In this document: piece by piece, positions 54,241 to 64,000 of the stretch
Layout: each line of letters starts with the position of its first letter
Position numbering within the stretch: the stretch's first letter is position 1
Origin: Gymnothorax reevesii
Taxonomy: Eukaryota; Chordata; Actinopteri; Anguilliformes; Muraenidae
Assembly (NCBI GenBank): GCA_029721435.1
Contig: CM056574.1
Location: 76,179,501 to 76,243,500, forward strand
Length of the DNA: 64,000 bases
Reading direction: 5' to 3'
The notes under the pieces: generated by a model
Database searches by the model: none
Told to the model about the DNA's origin: nothing
What the model saw: only the letters and a program-made list of their open reading frames with translations
Position numbers and translations under genes: made by a program

Positions 54241-56113
54241 AATGATTTCCCTGTGAGGATCATGATAATCTTGCTCTAGTGCCTTTACCTTAATAGCACT
54301 AATAGCACACTATCTGCTTTGTGAGATATAATGGGATGTACTATCTAGATGTGCCAATTTTTCAGGTTTTCCTTTTAAAACAATGTAAAAGCAAAACTTT
54401 TTTTGGCAATCTCTCTCCAACACACACACACGCATGCATGCGGGCATACACACACACAAAATGGGTTCTGTTTTTATTTGAAAATAGAAAAATATATGTG
54501 CTTTTCACCAAACTTATGTGTCAAGTTATAATGTTGGGGGGGGGGTCATCATTTTTGACCTCGGTATTTGACAAATCCTGGCTATGGCCTTGCCTCAGTT
54601 GCCACTAGTTGTCGGTGAACCAGTCTCTTTGAAAAGCTTGATGGTGTTTCATCCAGTGCCATGGCAGCATTTAACATCTTCAGAAATGTTTCTAAGTAAC
54701 CCACCAGCATCATGCTCCTTTTGTCATGCCATTGTGTTTAACCCCTTTCTGCAGAAGAAGACGCTCGCATCTATAGATATGCAAATTTAAGCACTTAGTT
54801 ACAGTACTCGACCACGAGATGGCACCCACGGATCAGCTATTGAATATTCACAAGCAGACAGAGCTGAAACACGATTTAGAGTATGGAGAAGTTCCCTCCA
54901 ATCCCTGTTTTTCAGGAGTAGCATGAATTAAACTCAGCTAAGCCTGATATGCAAACTGGTCAATATCCTTGCCCATAGTATCGATCCAGTAGTTTTAAAA
55001 AATTATCACTTGCGACAGAAAAAAACTTAGTACTCTGTAGCAACCATTTTAGCTACAGCGAGCCAACAGTATTCCAAATAGTGGTTAAAAAAATATGTTT
55101 TGTGAAGCAAAAAATCCGACGTAGTATTGATTCTCTCACATTCTACTGTCAATTACATTCATCACACACAAAATATGCGTAGTTCTCTCCCATGGATTAA
55201 CGCATATATTCCTCCATTGACAAATTCAGCGCTCCCTTCTATCCACCCAAGTACTGGTGTCAATAGCCAGTCACTGAATTATGTACTCAGGTTCATATGC
55301 GTAACTCTATAGTTATAGTTCATGCCCTCGTGAAGTTTCCCCGGTAACGATGTATTGATAGACTCGTTTCATATCCAATTCCCGAGTGTTTCAACTTCCC
55401 TCAATAACTGAAATACATTGATCGGACAATAAGAATAGGATACAAAGCTAAGCGTAAAAGTAAGGTCTGTTGTGTTTTTCGAATGTTGGCCACGGTTGCG
55501 CAGCTGAAAATGATGCGATATCAAAGAAACAAACGCACTCGAAATCGGCCTGAAGTGTTCAGTTTCATTCACGAGATACATGTTGTATGGACGCGGTCAA
55601 TGGGAATTATTCCAAATGAAACAGTACTGGAGGGTTCCTTCTACCCGATACATCTGTCTCTGAAGAAAACAGGTTATACTTCTACTCTGCTTACATTTTG
55701 CTCTAATATGGCTTTTTGCTGTAGAATTTATACCGCGTTTAAAGACATCGAATGCCGAGGTTTTCGTTTCTCCAAATGCATGCAGCCCACGCATGTTGGT
55801 AGATCCCTAGGTACGTTCATTACACCATTCTGCTGAATATGGAGGCATATGTCGTTTGATTTTTCCTAAAAGTGACATTTCTGTTCTGTTAAAATAAGGT
55901 GTATTTCAGAATTCAGATATTACTGAGTTAGTGAGTTTTCAGCCTTATAAGGTGTAAGGTTATGAGCACGGATGTGAGAGCGGTTAGCTTATCATTGCAG
56001 CGTGAATGTTTTAGCTGTTTAATCAGCACTTTATTTAATGCTTGGGGGACTTCGAAGAAAAATGGACGATATTGTTAACTTTATTATGGAGAAAAGGTAC
56101 TTGGGGGCAGGGA
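54241..56113. other. No gene recognised; small CA-rich repeat
   Basis: 54420-54460 is a short CA-rich microsatellite mixed with GCATGCATGC. A run of G lies at 54536-54545. Open frames such as 55483-55836 (117 residues) show no domain, no splice signals that I can support and no repeat similarity. At 56038-56100 a short frame (MLGGLRRKMDDIVNFIMEK) ends at a donor-like GGTACTT; this is too weak to call. Confidence 0.4.
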
Positions 56114-56120
56114 GGTTAGT

Positions 56121-56604
56121 TTTTTTTATTTTATTTTACCCTTATTTAACCAGGGAAGTCCCGTTGAGATTGAAATCTCTTTTTCAAGGGAGCCCTGGGG
56201 GAAGAGGTGGGGAGGGACAGAGGAATTGCACAGCCAATTAGATCAGGGGATGATTAGGCGGCAGATCGAAAGAGCCAGGTTGGGACTTTAGCCATGACAC
56301 CGGGGAACCCCCTACTCTTATCGAAGAGTGTCATAGGATCTTTAATGACCACTGTGAGTCAGGACCTCCGTTAAACGTCTCATCCGAAAGACGGCGTCTC
56401 CTTCAGTACAGTGTCCCCGTCACTGCACTGGGGCATTGGGGATTATCCCGTCAGAGGGAAGATCGCAATCTACTGGCCCACCAACACCTCTTCCAGCAGC
56501 AACCTGGTTTTCCTCAGTGGTCTCCCATCCAAGTACTGGCCAAGCCCACACCTGCTTAGCTTCAGCCACGCAGCTGAAGCTGATCGAATAGTGGTATGGC
56601 TGCT
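56121..56604 (-). mobile_element. 5S rRNA-derived SINE
   Basis: On the minus strand the head begins GCCATACCACTATTC and includes GAAGCTAAGCAGG and AGTACTTGGATGGGAGACC, matching the 5' start, internal control region and box C of 5S rRNA; these serve as the RNA polymerase III promoter. A central body of about 300 bases follows, then an AAATAAGGG/AAAATAAAA-type tail. GGTTAGT on both sides (56114-56120, 56605-56611) is the target duplication. OS-SINE1-type and SINE3-type elements of fish have this design. Not a functional 5S gene. Confidence 0.85.
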
Positions 56605-56689
56605 GGTTAGTGAGTGTTACACATAAGGAAATGCAGACTGCCCGATGGAAGCTGACGGTGTAGCATGCACTATCGATGTTTTACTTTTA

Positions 56690-59246
56690 AAGCAACAAAG
56701 CGTAGTGGGGGGCTTGAGGCGGCGGCCACATGGGAAATCAAGTGGGAAGAGCATTAGTAATAACTAGAAATGCTTTTACTTAAATGCAAGAAGCGTAAAA
56801 AATAAATTTCCAGAACTTGAGGCTGTACTGATCAGTGAGGGCTATGACATAGTTGGGATTACAGAGACATGGCTATGTGAAGAGGATGGAGATGAATATA
56901 ATACAGAAGGTTATAAGCTCTTTAGGAAGGATAGATGTAATAGGCGAGGAGGGGGCGTAGCACTCTATGTGAACGAAAACATTAATGTGCAGGAAATTCC
57001 CAAAATTGAACATTCCTTAGCTCATTGGCAAACACGAGACAGGTTTAAACATAGGGGTATGCTATCGACCACCACCTTTGGACAGTACAATCAATGTAAT
57101 GCTTTTTAGGAGGATTACGCAAGCTTGTCGTGGTGGTGGAACTATTATCATGGGAGACTTCAATTATCCTGATATCAATTGGGAAATGGTAAAAGGACAG
57201 GGCAGGGGGGAGGAAGAATTTCTAGATGTTATAAATGATAATTTCTTGGTGCAGTATGTTAATAAACCTACCAGAGAGAAGGCAATTTTAGACTAAGTGC
57301 TCTGTAATGACCCCGATAGAATTAGCAATGTTGAGGTACTGGAGGCACTTGGGACAAGTGATCACTCTGCTGTTAATTTTGATGTTTCCTGGGAAGTTAA
57401 AAAGGTGTATTCTTAAACAAAAATTTTCCATTTTAGGTGAGCAAACTTTGACAGGATACGCTCATATCTAGCTGAAATAAAATGGGAGACACTCCTGGAC
57501 TGTGAGTCCGTAAATGAGATATGGGAAAGATTTAAGTGGGTTTTACTTGAATCACAATGCAGATTCATTCCGAAGGTGTCCAAAAGTAAGCTGAAATAGC
57601 AGAATCCTCAGTGGATGACCAAAAGCATTCGTAGGATGTTGAGGGAAAAGAGGAATCTTTATAAGATATACATAAAGGATAACAATGAGAATACTAGGGC
57701 TGAATACTGTAAGGGGCAAAAACTAGCCCTAAGCACTTCTTTCAGTACTGTTGCGGAAAAAGGAAAGTTAAAGAGCAGGTTAAGTGCATAAAGAATAAAA
57801 ATGGGTCGCTGCTATATGATAACAAGCATTTTGCGGATGCCTTAAACCAGGGGTGTCAAACTGACCGGCAAACGGGCCAAGAGGCTGCAGGTCTTCAATC
57901 CTACCAAGCAGAAGCTCGCCTGAAAGCACTGATTTAATCAACTGATTAGTTGTATCAGGTGAGCTTCTGCATTGTTGGAGTGAAAACCTGCAGCCTCTTG
58001 GCCCGTTTACCGGTCAGTTTGACACCCCTGCCTTAAACAGTTACTTTGTTGAGAATTTTACCTCAGAGGGGGTCTTTATTTGGCCAGACGGCATATCAAA
58101 TGCTCAAGATTATTTAGCGGAAATTGAGCTTCGGGATAACGAAGTATTAGACAAGTTGCATGAACTAAAAGCTGAAAAGGCGGCAGGTCCTGATGGCTTA
58201 TATCCTAGAGTGCTCAGGGAAGCTGGTGAGTTCATCTTTAAGCCGCTATCCGCCATCTTCAGACGATCTTTAGAAACTGGAGAAATACCAAATAATTAGA
58301 AACAGGGCAATATAATACCAATACCATATTACCATATTAGGAAGGGGGCCGTACCGAGCCAGGAAACTACAGGCCAGTGAGTTTAACTTGCATTTCGTGC
58401 AAAATATTAGAATCTATCATAAAAGATGAGCTGGACTTATTTCTTGAACGTAACAGTATCTTGAGGGATAGCCAACATGGTTTTCGGAAGGGAAGGTCAT
58501 GCCTAACAAACCCTCTGGAATTATTTTAAGAGGCCACCAGGACTTACGACCAGAGCAGGGCTTATGACATCATATACTTCGATTTTCAGATAGCATTCGA
58601 AACAGTACCGCATAAGAGACTAATTTTTAAAATGAGTTACAGGAGGTATTCTGAAGTGGATTCAAAACTGGTTACAGGACAGAACACAAAGAGTAGTTGT
58701 CAGTGATATCTCATCTGAGCTGGGTATGGTGGGGAGTGGCGTACCCCAGGGATCGATGTTGGGACCCCTGCTGTTCCTCATTTACATTAATGACCTTGAT
58801 AGGAATATTGAGAGCAGATTGGTGAAATTTGCAGATGATACTAAATTGGGGGGTTTGGCAGAAATGTGGGAAATGAAATGTGGGAAATGAAATTTAATCT
58901 AGCAAAATGTAAAGTTGTACATGTAGGTAATAAAAAAATTAGACGGGATAACTTCATGGGAGGTTTAAAACTGGAATGTGCTGCTCAAGAGAAAGATCTA
59001 GGAGTGATTGTTAACCAAACCCTCACAGGTTCTAGCCATTGCACCGTAGCAGTTAAAAAAGGTAATTGGATGCTGGGATACATTGCCAAAAGTATTGAGT
59101 ACAAATCTAAGGAGGTAATATTTCTTTTGTACAACACGTTCGTTAGACCACACCTGGAGTACTGTGTACAGTTCTGGGGACCATACGTTAAGAGAGATAT
59201 AGAGGCTCTTGAGAACAAGAGAAGAGCCACCTAGCTTATTCCAGGT
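56690..59246 (+). pseudogene. CR1-like LINE, degenerate
   Basis: The endonuclease begins near 56770 (YLNARSVKNKF, then DIVGITETWL), with MGDFNYPDINW at 57150 and SDHSAVNF near 57358, covering the N, E, D and H catalytic positions. Reverse transcriptase follows: EKAAGPDGLYPRVL (58180), SQHGFRKGRSCLTN (58480), GVPQGSMLGPLLFLIYINDL (58740) and FADDTKLGG (58830), the catalytic pair being DD. The last frame, 58866-59234, ends ALENKRRAT. At least five frame changes or stops. A MITE splits it at 57848 and a Gmr1-like element at 59247; its 3' end is outside the window. Confidence 0.85.
57848..58030. mobile_element. Palindromic hAT MITE
   Basis: 183 bases with ends CAGGGGTGTCAAACTGACCG and CGGTCAGTTTGACACCCCTG, nearly a full palindrome. 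A perfect 8-bp duplication, CCTTAAAC, flanks it (57840-57847, 58031-58038). Confidence 0.95.
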
Positions 59247-59795
59247 TGTTACGGCATAAACCCAAGTATAGTATGGATTAAACTAAATGGTGCATAAGCC
59301 GTGCCCATAAAGCCACAGGGAAATCAGACTCACTTGAATAACATTTGAACAGTAGGATTTATTACCTGGCCCCACGTAGGCCTTACAATCTATGACAGAG
59401 AAACAAACAAAATAGAACTACCAATCAACGAAACTATGGCAGGCCAAGATGTTAACAGTAAACATATAATTTAGATGTTGAGATGTAAGATGTGTTTGCT
59501 TACCACCCTGCCAGGAAAGTAAAATAACATGAAAAAAAAAAAAAAGGAATCAAAACAAACTACATTTGGAAATAATAGTCCAAGACACCCAACAAAAGGT
59601 AGGACAAAAACTGAAACAAAACAAGCAGGGTCGAGGGGGCGCGCTCATAGCTGGATTAATGCCTTTTTTTTCAGGCTAGAGTGAAGCAGGGCACACCCAG
59701 CAATCAGCCCAACGATCCATCTGCAGGTGCACTGGATTCAGCCAGTCAGGTCAGCAGAACAGCACCTCAGAGGGAAAAAGGGACGGGGTATAACA
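59247..59795 (-). repeat. 3' LTR of the Gmr1-like element
   Basis: 549 bases; on the minus strand it starts TGTTATACCCCGTCCC at 59795 and ends TATGCCGTAACA at 59247. A purine tract TGTGTGGGGG lies directly before it. Only one LTR is in the window, so no LTR comparison or duplication check is possible. Confidence 0.85.
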
Positions 59796-60068
59796 CCCCC
59801 ACACATAAAGACATTAATTGCAGTATGCATAATTAATGGAAAAACCAAAAGAGAACTTGAAACATCAGAAGAGAAACTGGCCTGTAACCCCCCCCATGAG
59901 AACCGAGGGAGCACCAACAGGATGAGGCGCTTCAGTAGACCCTTCATCCAGGGCCTCCATGAAGGTCATCACAGCTGTTCCCCAGGATCAAATACACCAG
60001 GACAGGAGCAACCCCAGCAGCAAGTTCTATAAACAGCAGGCAGCCCAGACGTAGAAAGAGGCTGCAGT

Positions 60069-61135
60069 TTACACTCTAGATAGAGCGTCAGCCAGCAGAT
60101 TTTCCCGTCCCTTGACATGCTGCATGAGAAGGAGATAGGACTGGAGAGAGAGACTCCACCGCAGCAGTCTCTGGTTGGTTTTACCAAGTCGTTCCAGGAA
60201 CACCAATGTATTGTGGTCTGTGTAAACCACAATAGGGTTAGATCCAGTCAGGTAAACTTCAAAGTGAGTCACAGCCAGAACCAAGACGAGAGCTTCTTTC
60301 TCCACTACTGAATAGTTTCTCTGATGCTTGTTAAACTTCTTGGAAAAGAAACAAACCGGACGTTCAATTCCATCTGATGCATCTTGAAATAGCAAGGCCC
60401 CAGCACCGGTATCACTTGCATCAATGGCCAATTTAAAAGGCCTTGAGAAATCTGGAGCTGCTAGCACTGGCGTAGTAGCTAGCAGATACTTAGCCCCCTT
60501 GAATGCTCGTTGACACTCTGGTGTCCAAACAGAAGAAGCCTTGGGACTCAACAAATTAGTAAGGGGTGTTACAACATCTGAAAAGTTTTTACAAAAGGAC
60601 CTGTAATATCCTGCCATGCCCAGGAACCTCCTCAGGCTCTTTCGATTGTCTGGAATGGGAAAAGTATCAATGGCCTCTACCTTTGCCCTTCCCCACAATC
60701 TTTCTCAAATATGTGACTGTAGCTTTTCCAAAATCACATTTAGCAAAGTTTACAGTAAGATTTGCACTTGACAAGCGTTCAAAGACAGCTAACTGGGTCA
60801 AATGTTCTTGCCACGAAGAACTGTACACCACCAAGTCATCTAAATAGGCCTCACAGTTTTGTAACCCGGACAATACTCTGTTGACAAGCCTCTGGAAGGT
60901 AGATGGAGCATTTTTCATTCCAAAGGCCATCACAGAATATTCCTAGAGACCATCTGGAGTGACAAAAGTAGAAATCTCTTTTGCTCTGGCAGAAAGTGGA
61001 ACTTGCCAGTAGCCTTCAAGCAAGTCTAGTGTACTGACAAACTGTGTTGCCCCCACATGATCACCACAATCATCCATTCGTGGTAATGGGAAAGAATCAG
61101 TTTTGGTCAGGGTGTTGACCTTTTAGTAATCAGTG
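60069..61135 (-). pseudogene. Gmr1-like reverse transcriptase and RNase H, broken
   Basis: Starting near 61135 after TDY and a stop, the polymerase shows TKTDSFPLPRMDDC, a stop in PDGL-EY near 60946, then MAFGMKNAPSTFQRLVNRVL and the catalytic box AYLDDLVVYSSSW (60667-60933). A frame change near 60690 leads to the 209-residue frame 60069-60698: FLGMAGYYRSFCKNFS, then RNase H with FKLAIDASDTGAGALLF and YTDHNTLVFLERL, ending LLADALSRV. RNase H is intact. Two stops and one shift separate this from a full frame. Confidence 0.9.
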
Positions 61136-62830
61136 CAAAACCTATGAGTACCATCAGGTTTCAGGACTAACAGGCAGGGGGAGCTCCACGCACTATAACT
61201 GGGTTTAGCAATGCCATGTTTGACCATGTACTCAACTTCCTTCTGTAAAAGGACACGCTTCTCTGGGCTAGCACCGTAGGGGTGTTGTTTAACAGGTGGA
61301 GCATCTCCTACATCAATATCATGAGTTATCAGTGTAGTTTGACTAGGAATATCTGAAAACAATGACAGGTGAGACTGTAACAAAGCCACTGATGTAGACT
61401 TCTCAAACTCTGGCAGATGTGCCAGGTAACCGTCAAGGTCTGCCAGAACATCAGAGTTGTGAAGTCTACGGCCTGGAACACAGGACCCCAACTCATCTGG
61501 CTCCACACAGGTCTCTGCAGGCACACAAGACAGTACAGGGATCTTAGCATCAGATACTGGGCCATTAACATCACGAGAACAGTACTCCTTTATCATGTTA
61601 ACATGCCACAGTCGACTCTGCTTCCGTCGGACTGGAGTGGCAATTATAAAATCCAGATCATTTACCTTATGGAGTACAGTGTAGGGACCACTATACTGAG
61701 CCTGAAGTGAAGAACCAGGGAGAGGTAGCAGTACTAGGACTTTCTGTCCTGGCACAAAAGACCTTCTCTCAGCCATCCGATCATACCAGGTTTTCATCTT
61801 CTCGTGAGTGGCTTTTAAGTTGGTGCTAGCAATCTCACAAGCCTTAGAGAGCCTAAGCCTGCACTGGCATACATAGTCTAACAGGTTACATAGAGTAGAC
61901 GTGTCAGCCAGCCACTTCTCTTTCAGGAGTTGTAAAGGCCCTCTAAGTGTGTAGCCAAAGACCAGCCCGGCAGGGCGAAAGCCAAGTGATTCTTGTACCA
62001 TTTCTCTCACTGCGAACATCATGAGCGGCACTCCCTCATCCCAGTCCTTTTGGGACTCCAGACAATAAGCCTTCAGCATTGATTTCAATGTTTGATGAAA
62101 TCTCTCCAGAGCACCCTGAGACTCAGGATGGTAGGCACTTGAATAACAGTGTGACACTCCCAACTGCTCCAGAACCTGGTGAAACACTTTAGACATAAAG
62201 TTAGATCCTTGATCGGATTGAACAGTTTTAGGGAGGCCAAGCATAGAAAAGAACTTAACAAGAGCCTTTATTACCGTGCGATCTGAGATATTCCTTAAAG
62301 GAGTAGCTTCTGGAAAACGGGTGGATGCACACATGATGGTCAGCAAATACTCATTTCCACACCGTGTCTTAGGCAAGGGGCCTACACAATCCACCAAAAC
62401 CCTGCTGAAAGGTTCATCAAAAGCAGGTTAAGGAAACAAAGGTGAGACTGGGATGGTTTGGTTTGGCTTTCCAGCCACCTGACAGGCATAGCACAACTTG
62501 CAGTGAGCAACCACATCCTGTTTTAAGGCTAGGCCAAAAGAAATTCCGTAGAATTCTATCATAGGTCTTATTGACCACTAAATGACCAGCCATCACACCA
62601 TCATGGGCCATTTTCAAAATGTCAGGTCGAAACATAGTGGGAACCACTACCTGAAACACTTGGCACCAATCATACTCTGGTGGAACGTTTGTAGGAGACC
62701 ATTTCCTCATCAGCACACCGTCCTAAAGGAAATAACCAGTAGCCATCTCACCAAGACCATCTGAAGCTTTCTCAAAGAGAGGGAGGAGAGTAGCATCCTT
62801 CCTCTGCTCAGCTTTAAGGTGTTCTCTAGG
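61136..62830 (-). pseudogene. Gmr1-like integrase, broken
   Basis: The zinc-binding end is in 62417-62716 and just upstream: LKAEQRKDATLLPLFE, then HDGVMAGHLVVNKTYDRILRNFFWP (the two His) and two Cys in a shifted frame. The core is in the 424-residue frame 61123-62397: VDCVGPLP (D3), QSDQGSNF (D62) and HPESQGALERFHQ (E98), a D,D35E spacing. The frame continues through a C-terminal domain (SGPYTVLHKVNDLDFII, RLWHVNMIKEY) into the pre-polymerase linker, ending KPDGTHRFCTDY, which is already the start of reverse transcriptase. This fused reading shows directly that integrase precedes polymerase. A stop and shift lie near 62400. Confidence 0.9.
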
Positions 62831-64000
62831 CACAGTTAGGTTACTCACAGGAGTCTCTTTCACCACGGACTCCAACAATTCAGTCTTCTCTGGAGTCTCT
62901 GAACAGGAAGACACAGAGATGTTAGTACAAAGCTTACCCTCATCAAGCTTAGAGACAGACTCAAGGTAACTCAAAAATGTCTCAGACAAATCTACCACAA
63001 CAGGGTGTGGATCATCCTGCACAACACTAGGGATGTCTTTGGGAAGCATTTTAGACATGGCCCTAGTAACAGCACAAGCAGGAAACACATTTGGATATTT
63101 CTGGGATAGCTCATCAGGAGCATCCAACCTCAAGGGAACTGGAGTCACTTGGGGGTGAACAGGGACTTTTCCTCCCGCTAAATCGTTCCCCAGAATAAAA
63201 GAAATACCCTCAAGAGGCAAACTAGGCCTTATGCCAACAACAACCTGTCCAAATACAAGGGATGACTGTAACTGAACACTATGTTGGGGAACATTACACA
63301 GCCCATTTCAACTCCCCTGTATCAACACACTAGCACCAATAGCTGTTTTCTGAAAAAACAGCAAGATGTTTTCCAACACAAAAGACTGAGCTGCACCTGT
63401 ATCCCGGAGTATTTTAACAGGAACTCGGTCATCACAGTCAGCACTTATGGACACCCAGTCATCTAAAATAAATGGCTTGTACTCCTCAAGCACATCCTCA
63501 ACTCTAGGTTCAATAACCTTACCCATAGACAATGGTCTATCGAAAGAAGAAAATGCAGTACTAGCAAGAAGTGTAGATTTAGCTGCATTATTTTTCTTGA
63601 GGACATGACAGTCTGCCATCACATGACCCAGCTTCCTACAATAAAAACACTTAACATGAGAGTGGCCCTTGTGGTCCAACTCTTTCTGCTGGTTGCCATT
63701 GCTTCCAACCTTATAGGAACCAGCAGGTGTTTTAGAAACAGAAGCAGTTTGTGCTTTAGGTGAGGCATTGGGCACCCTCTCAGCACGTACAGTAGGCTTC
63801 TCAAAGACAGTCTTGTGAGTCAAGATGTACTCATCAGTAAGTTTTGCAGCTTTAGATATCTGAAGAACCTTCTGCTCATTTAAATAAGTAGCAATCTCTT
63901 CAGGAAGACAATTTTTAAACTCTTCAAGAACAATTAAGTCTCTCAGTTTATCAAAATCATCCATTTCCAGACACCGGCACCACCTATCAAAAAGGCCTTC
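62831..64000 (-). pseudogene. Gmr1-like gag and protease, partial and broken
   Basis: The frame enters from beyond the window and reads on through DDFDKLRDLIVLEEFKNCL, resembling the SCAN-like segment of Gag in this lineage. It then carries the knuckle CFYCRKLGHVMADC (complete CX2CX4HX4C) and the protease box LRDTGAAQS (63308-63964). A break near 63300 is followed by 62723-63220 (ISFILGNDLAGGKV, the end of protease), which leads into the integrase N-terminus. Only one break is evident in about 1.2 kb. Confidence 0.85.

Larger units (their letters stand above)
59247..64000 (-). mobile_element. Gmr1-like Ty3/gypsy retrotransposon, partial, runs off the window
   Basis: Minus-strand order from the window end inwards: gag with SCAN-like segment and zinc knuckle, protease, integrase, reverse transcriptase, RNase H, LTR. 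Integrase before reverse transcriptase is the reverse of normal Ty3/gypsy order and is known for Gmr1-like elements, first described from cod. It inserted into the CR1-like LINE at 59246. The 5' LTR and gag start lie beyond 64000. Confidence 0.85.

Noticed and set aside
55483..55836. 117-residue frame, possible host gene
   Set aside because: No domain, no convincing splice sites and no neighbouring exons; left as anonymous sequence.
56519..56604. 5S rRNA gene
   Set aside because: Only the first ~85 bases resemble 5S and they are the head of a SINE with its own tail and target duplication.

Overview
The window reads as vertebrate, most probably teleost, nuclear DNA. It is AT-rich and has no operons or bacterial gene structure. 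It carries Tc1 elements, hAT, Harbinger-like and TTAA-type DNA transposons, Ty3/gypsy elements of two lineages (a chromodomain type and a Gmr1-like type), L2- and CR1-like LINEs and a 5S-derived SINE, a mixture typical of ray-finned fish. I found no confident host gene. Almost every open reading frame of any length belongs to a mobile element, and most are broken. Family names rest on motif recognition from memory; no database search was run.

Region by region. 1-1492: a foldback (palindromic) repeat cut by the window edge. 1493-3537: nothing recognisable. 3538-14564: a 0.7-kb hAT-type element swollen to 11 kb by nested insertions: a minus-strand chromodomain Ty3/gypsy element (3946-14002), whose 3' LTR holds another hAT element (4330-7352), which in turn holds a Tc1 transposon with an intact transposase (4980-6592) and a MITE; a LINE fragment splits the integrase, and a solo LTR lies in the hAT right half. 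14672-16259: a decayed Tc1. 16268-16664: an LTR. 17215-20791: a third Tc1, split by an unclassified GC-rich TIR element that itself contains a Harbinger-like MITE. 20930-22110: a ~140-bp tandem array. 22346-24054: a 1.7-kb solo LTR with internal minisatellites.

24280-40020 is an L2-like LINE relic torn open by a 2.7-kb TTAA-flanked element (24481-27182) and an 11.6-kb Ty3/gypsy composite (27943-39506). The composite is a minus-strand copy with a plus-strand copy of the same family inside its gag, so the two form a large inverted pair. The outer copy keeps matching 5-bp target duplications (GCCAG). 40021-40469 is another LTR, close to a perfect match to the CTCF core consensus.

41054-51687 is the most interesting unit. 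It is a ~10.6-kb element with short CACTC termini carrying two genes on the plus strand: a C2H2 zinc-finger plus DDE-type transposase (43667-46374), and a four-exon PB1-like/'SAMD3-like' gene (46823-50321). Each gene is interrupted only by single-base indels in homopolymer or repeated-base runs. Two hAT elements sit in its introns.

51688-56120 holds a possible lone exon, a palindromic MITE and a Tc1 relic split by a solo LTR. 56121-56604 is a 5S-derived SINE. 56690-59246 is a CR1-like LINE, interrupted by a palindromic hAT MITE and then by a Gmr1-like Ty3/gypsy element (59247 to beyond the window end) in which integrase precedes reverse transcriptase. The nesting gives a relative order of insertion for about twenty elements.
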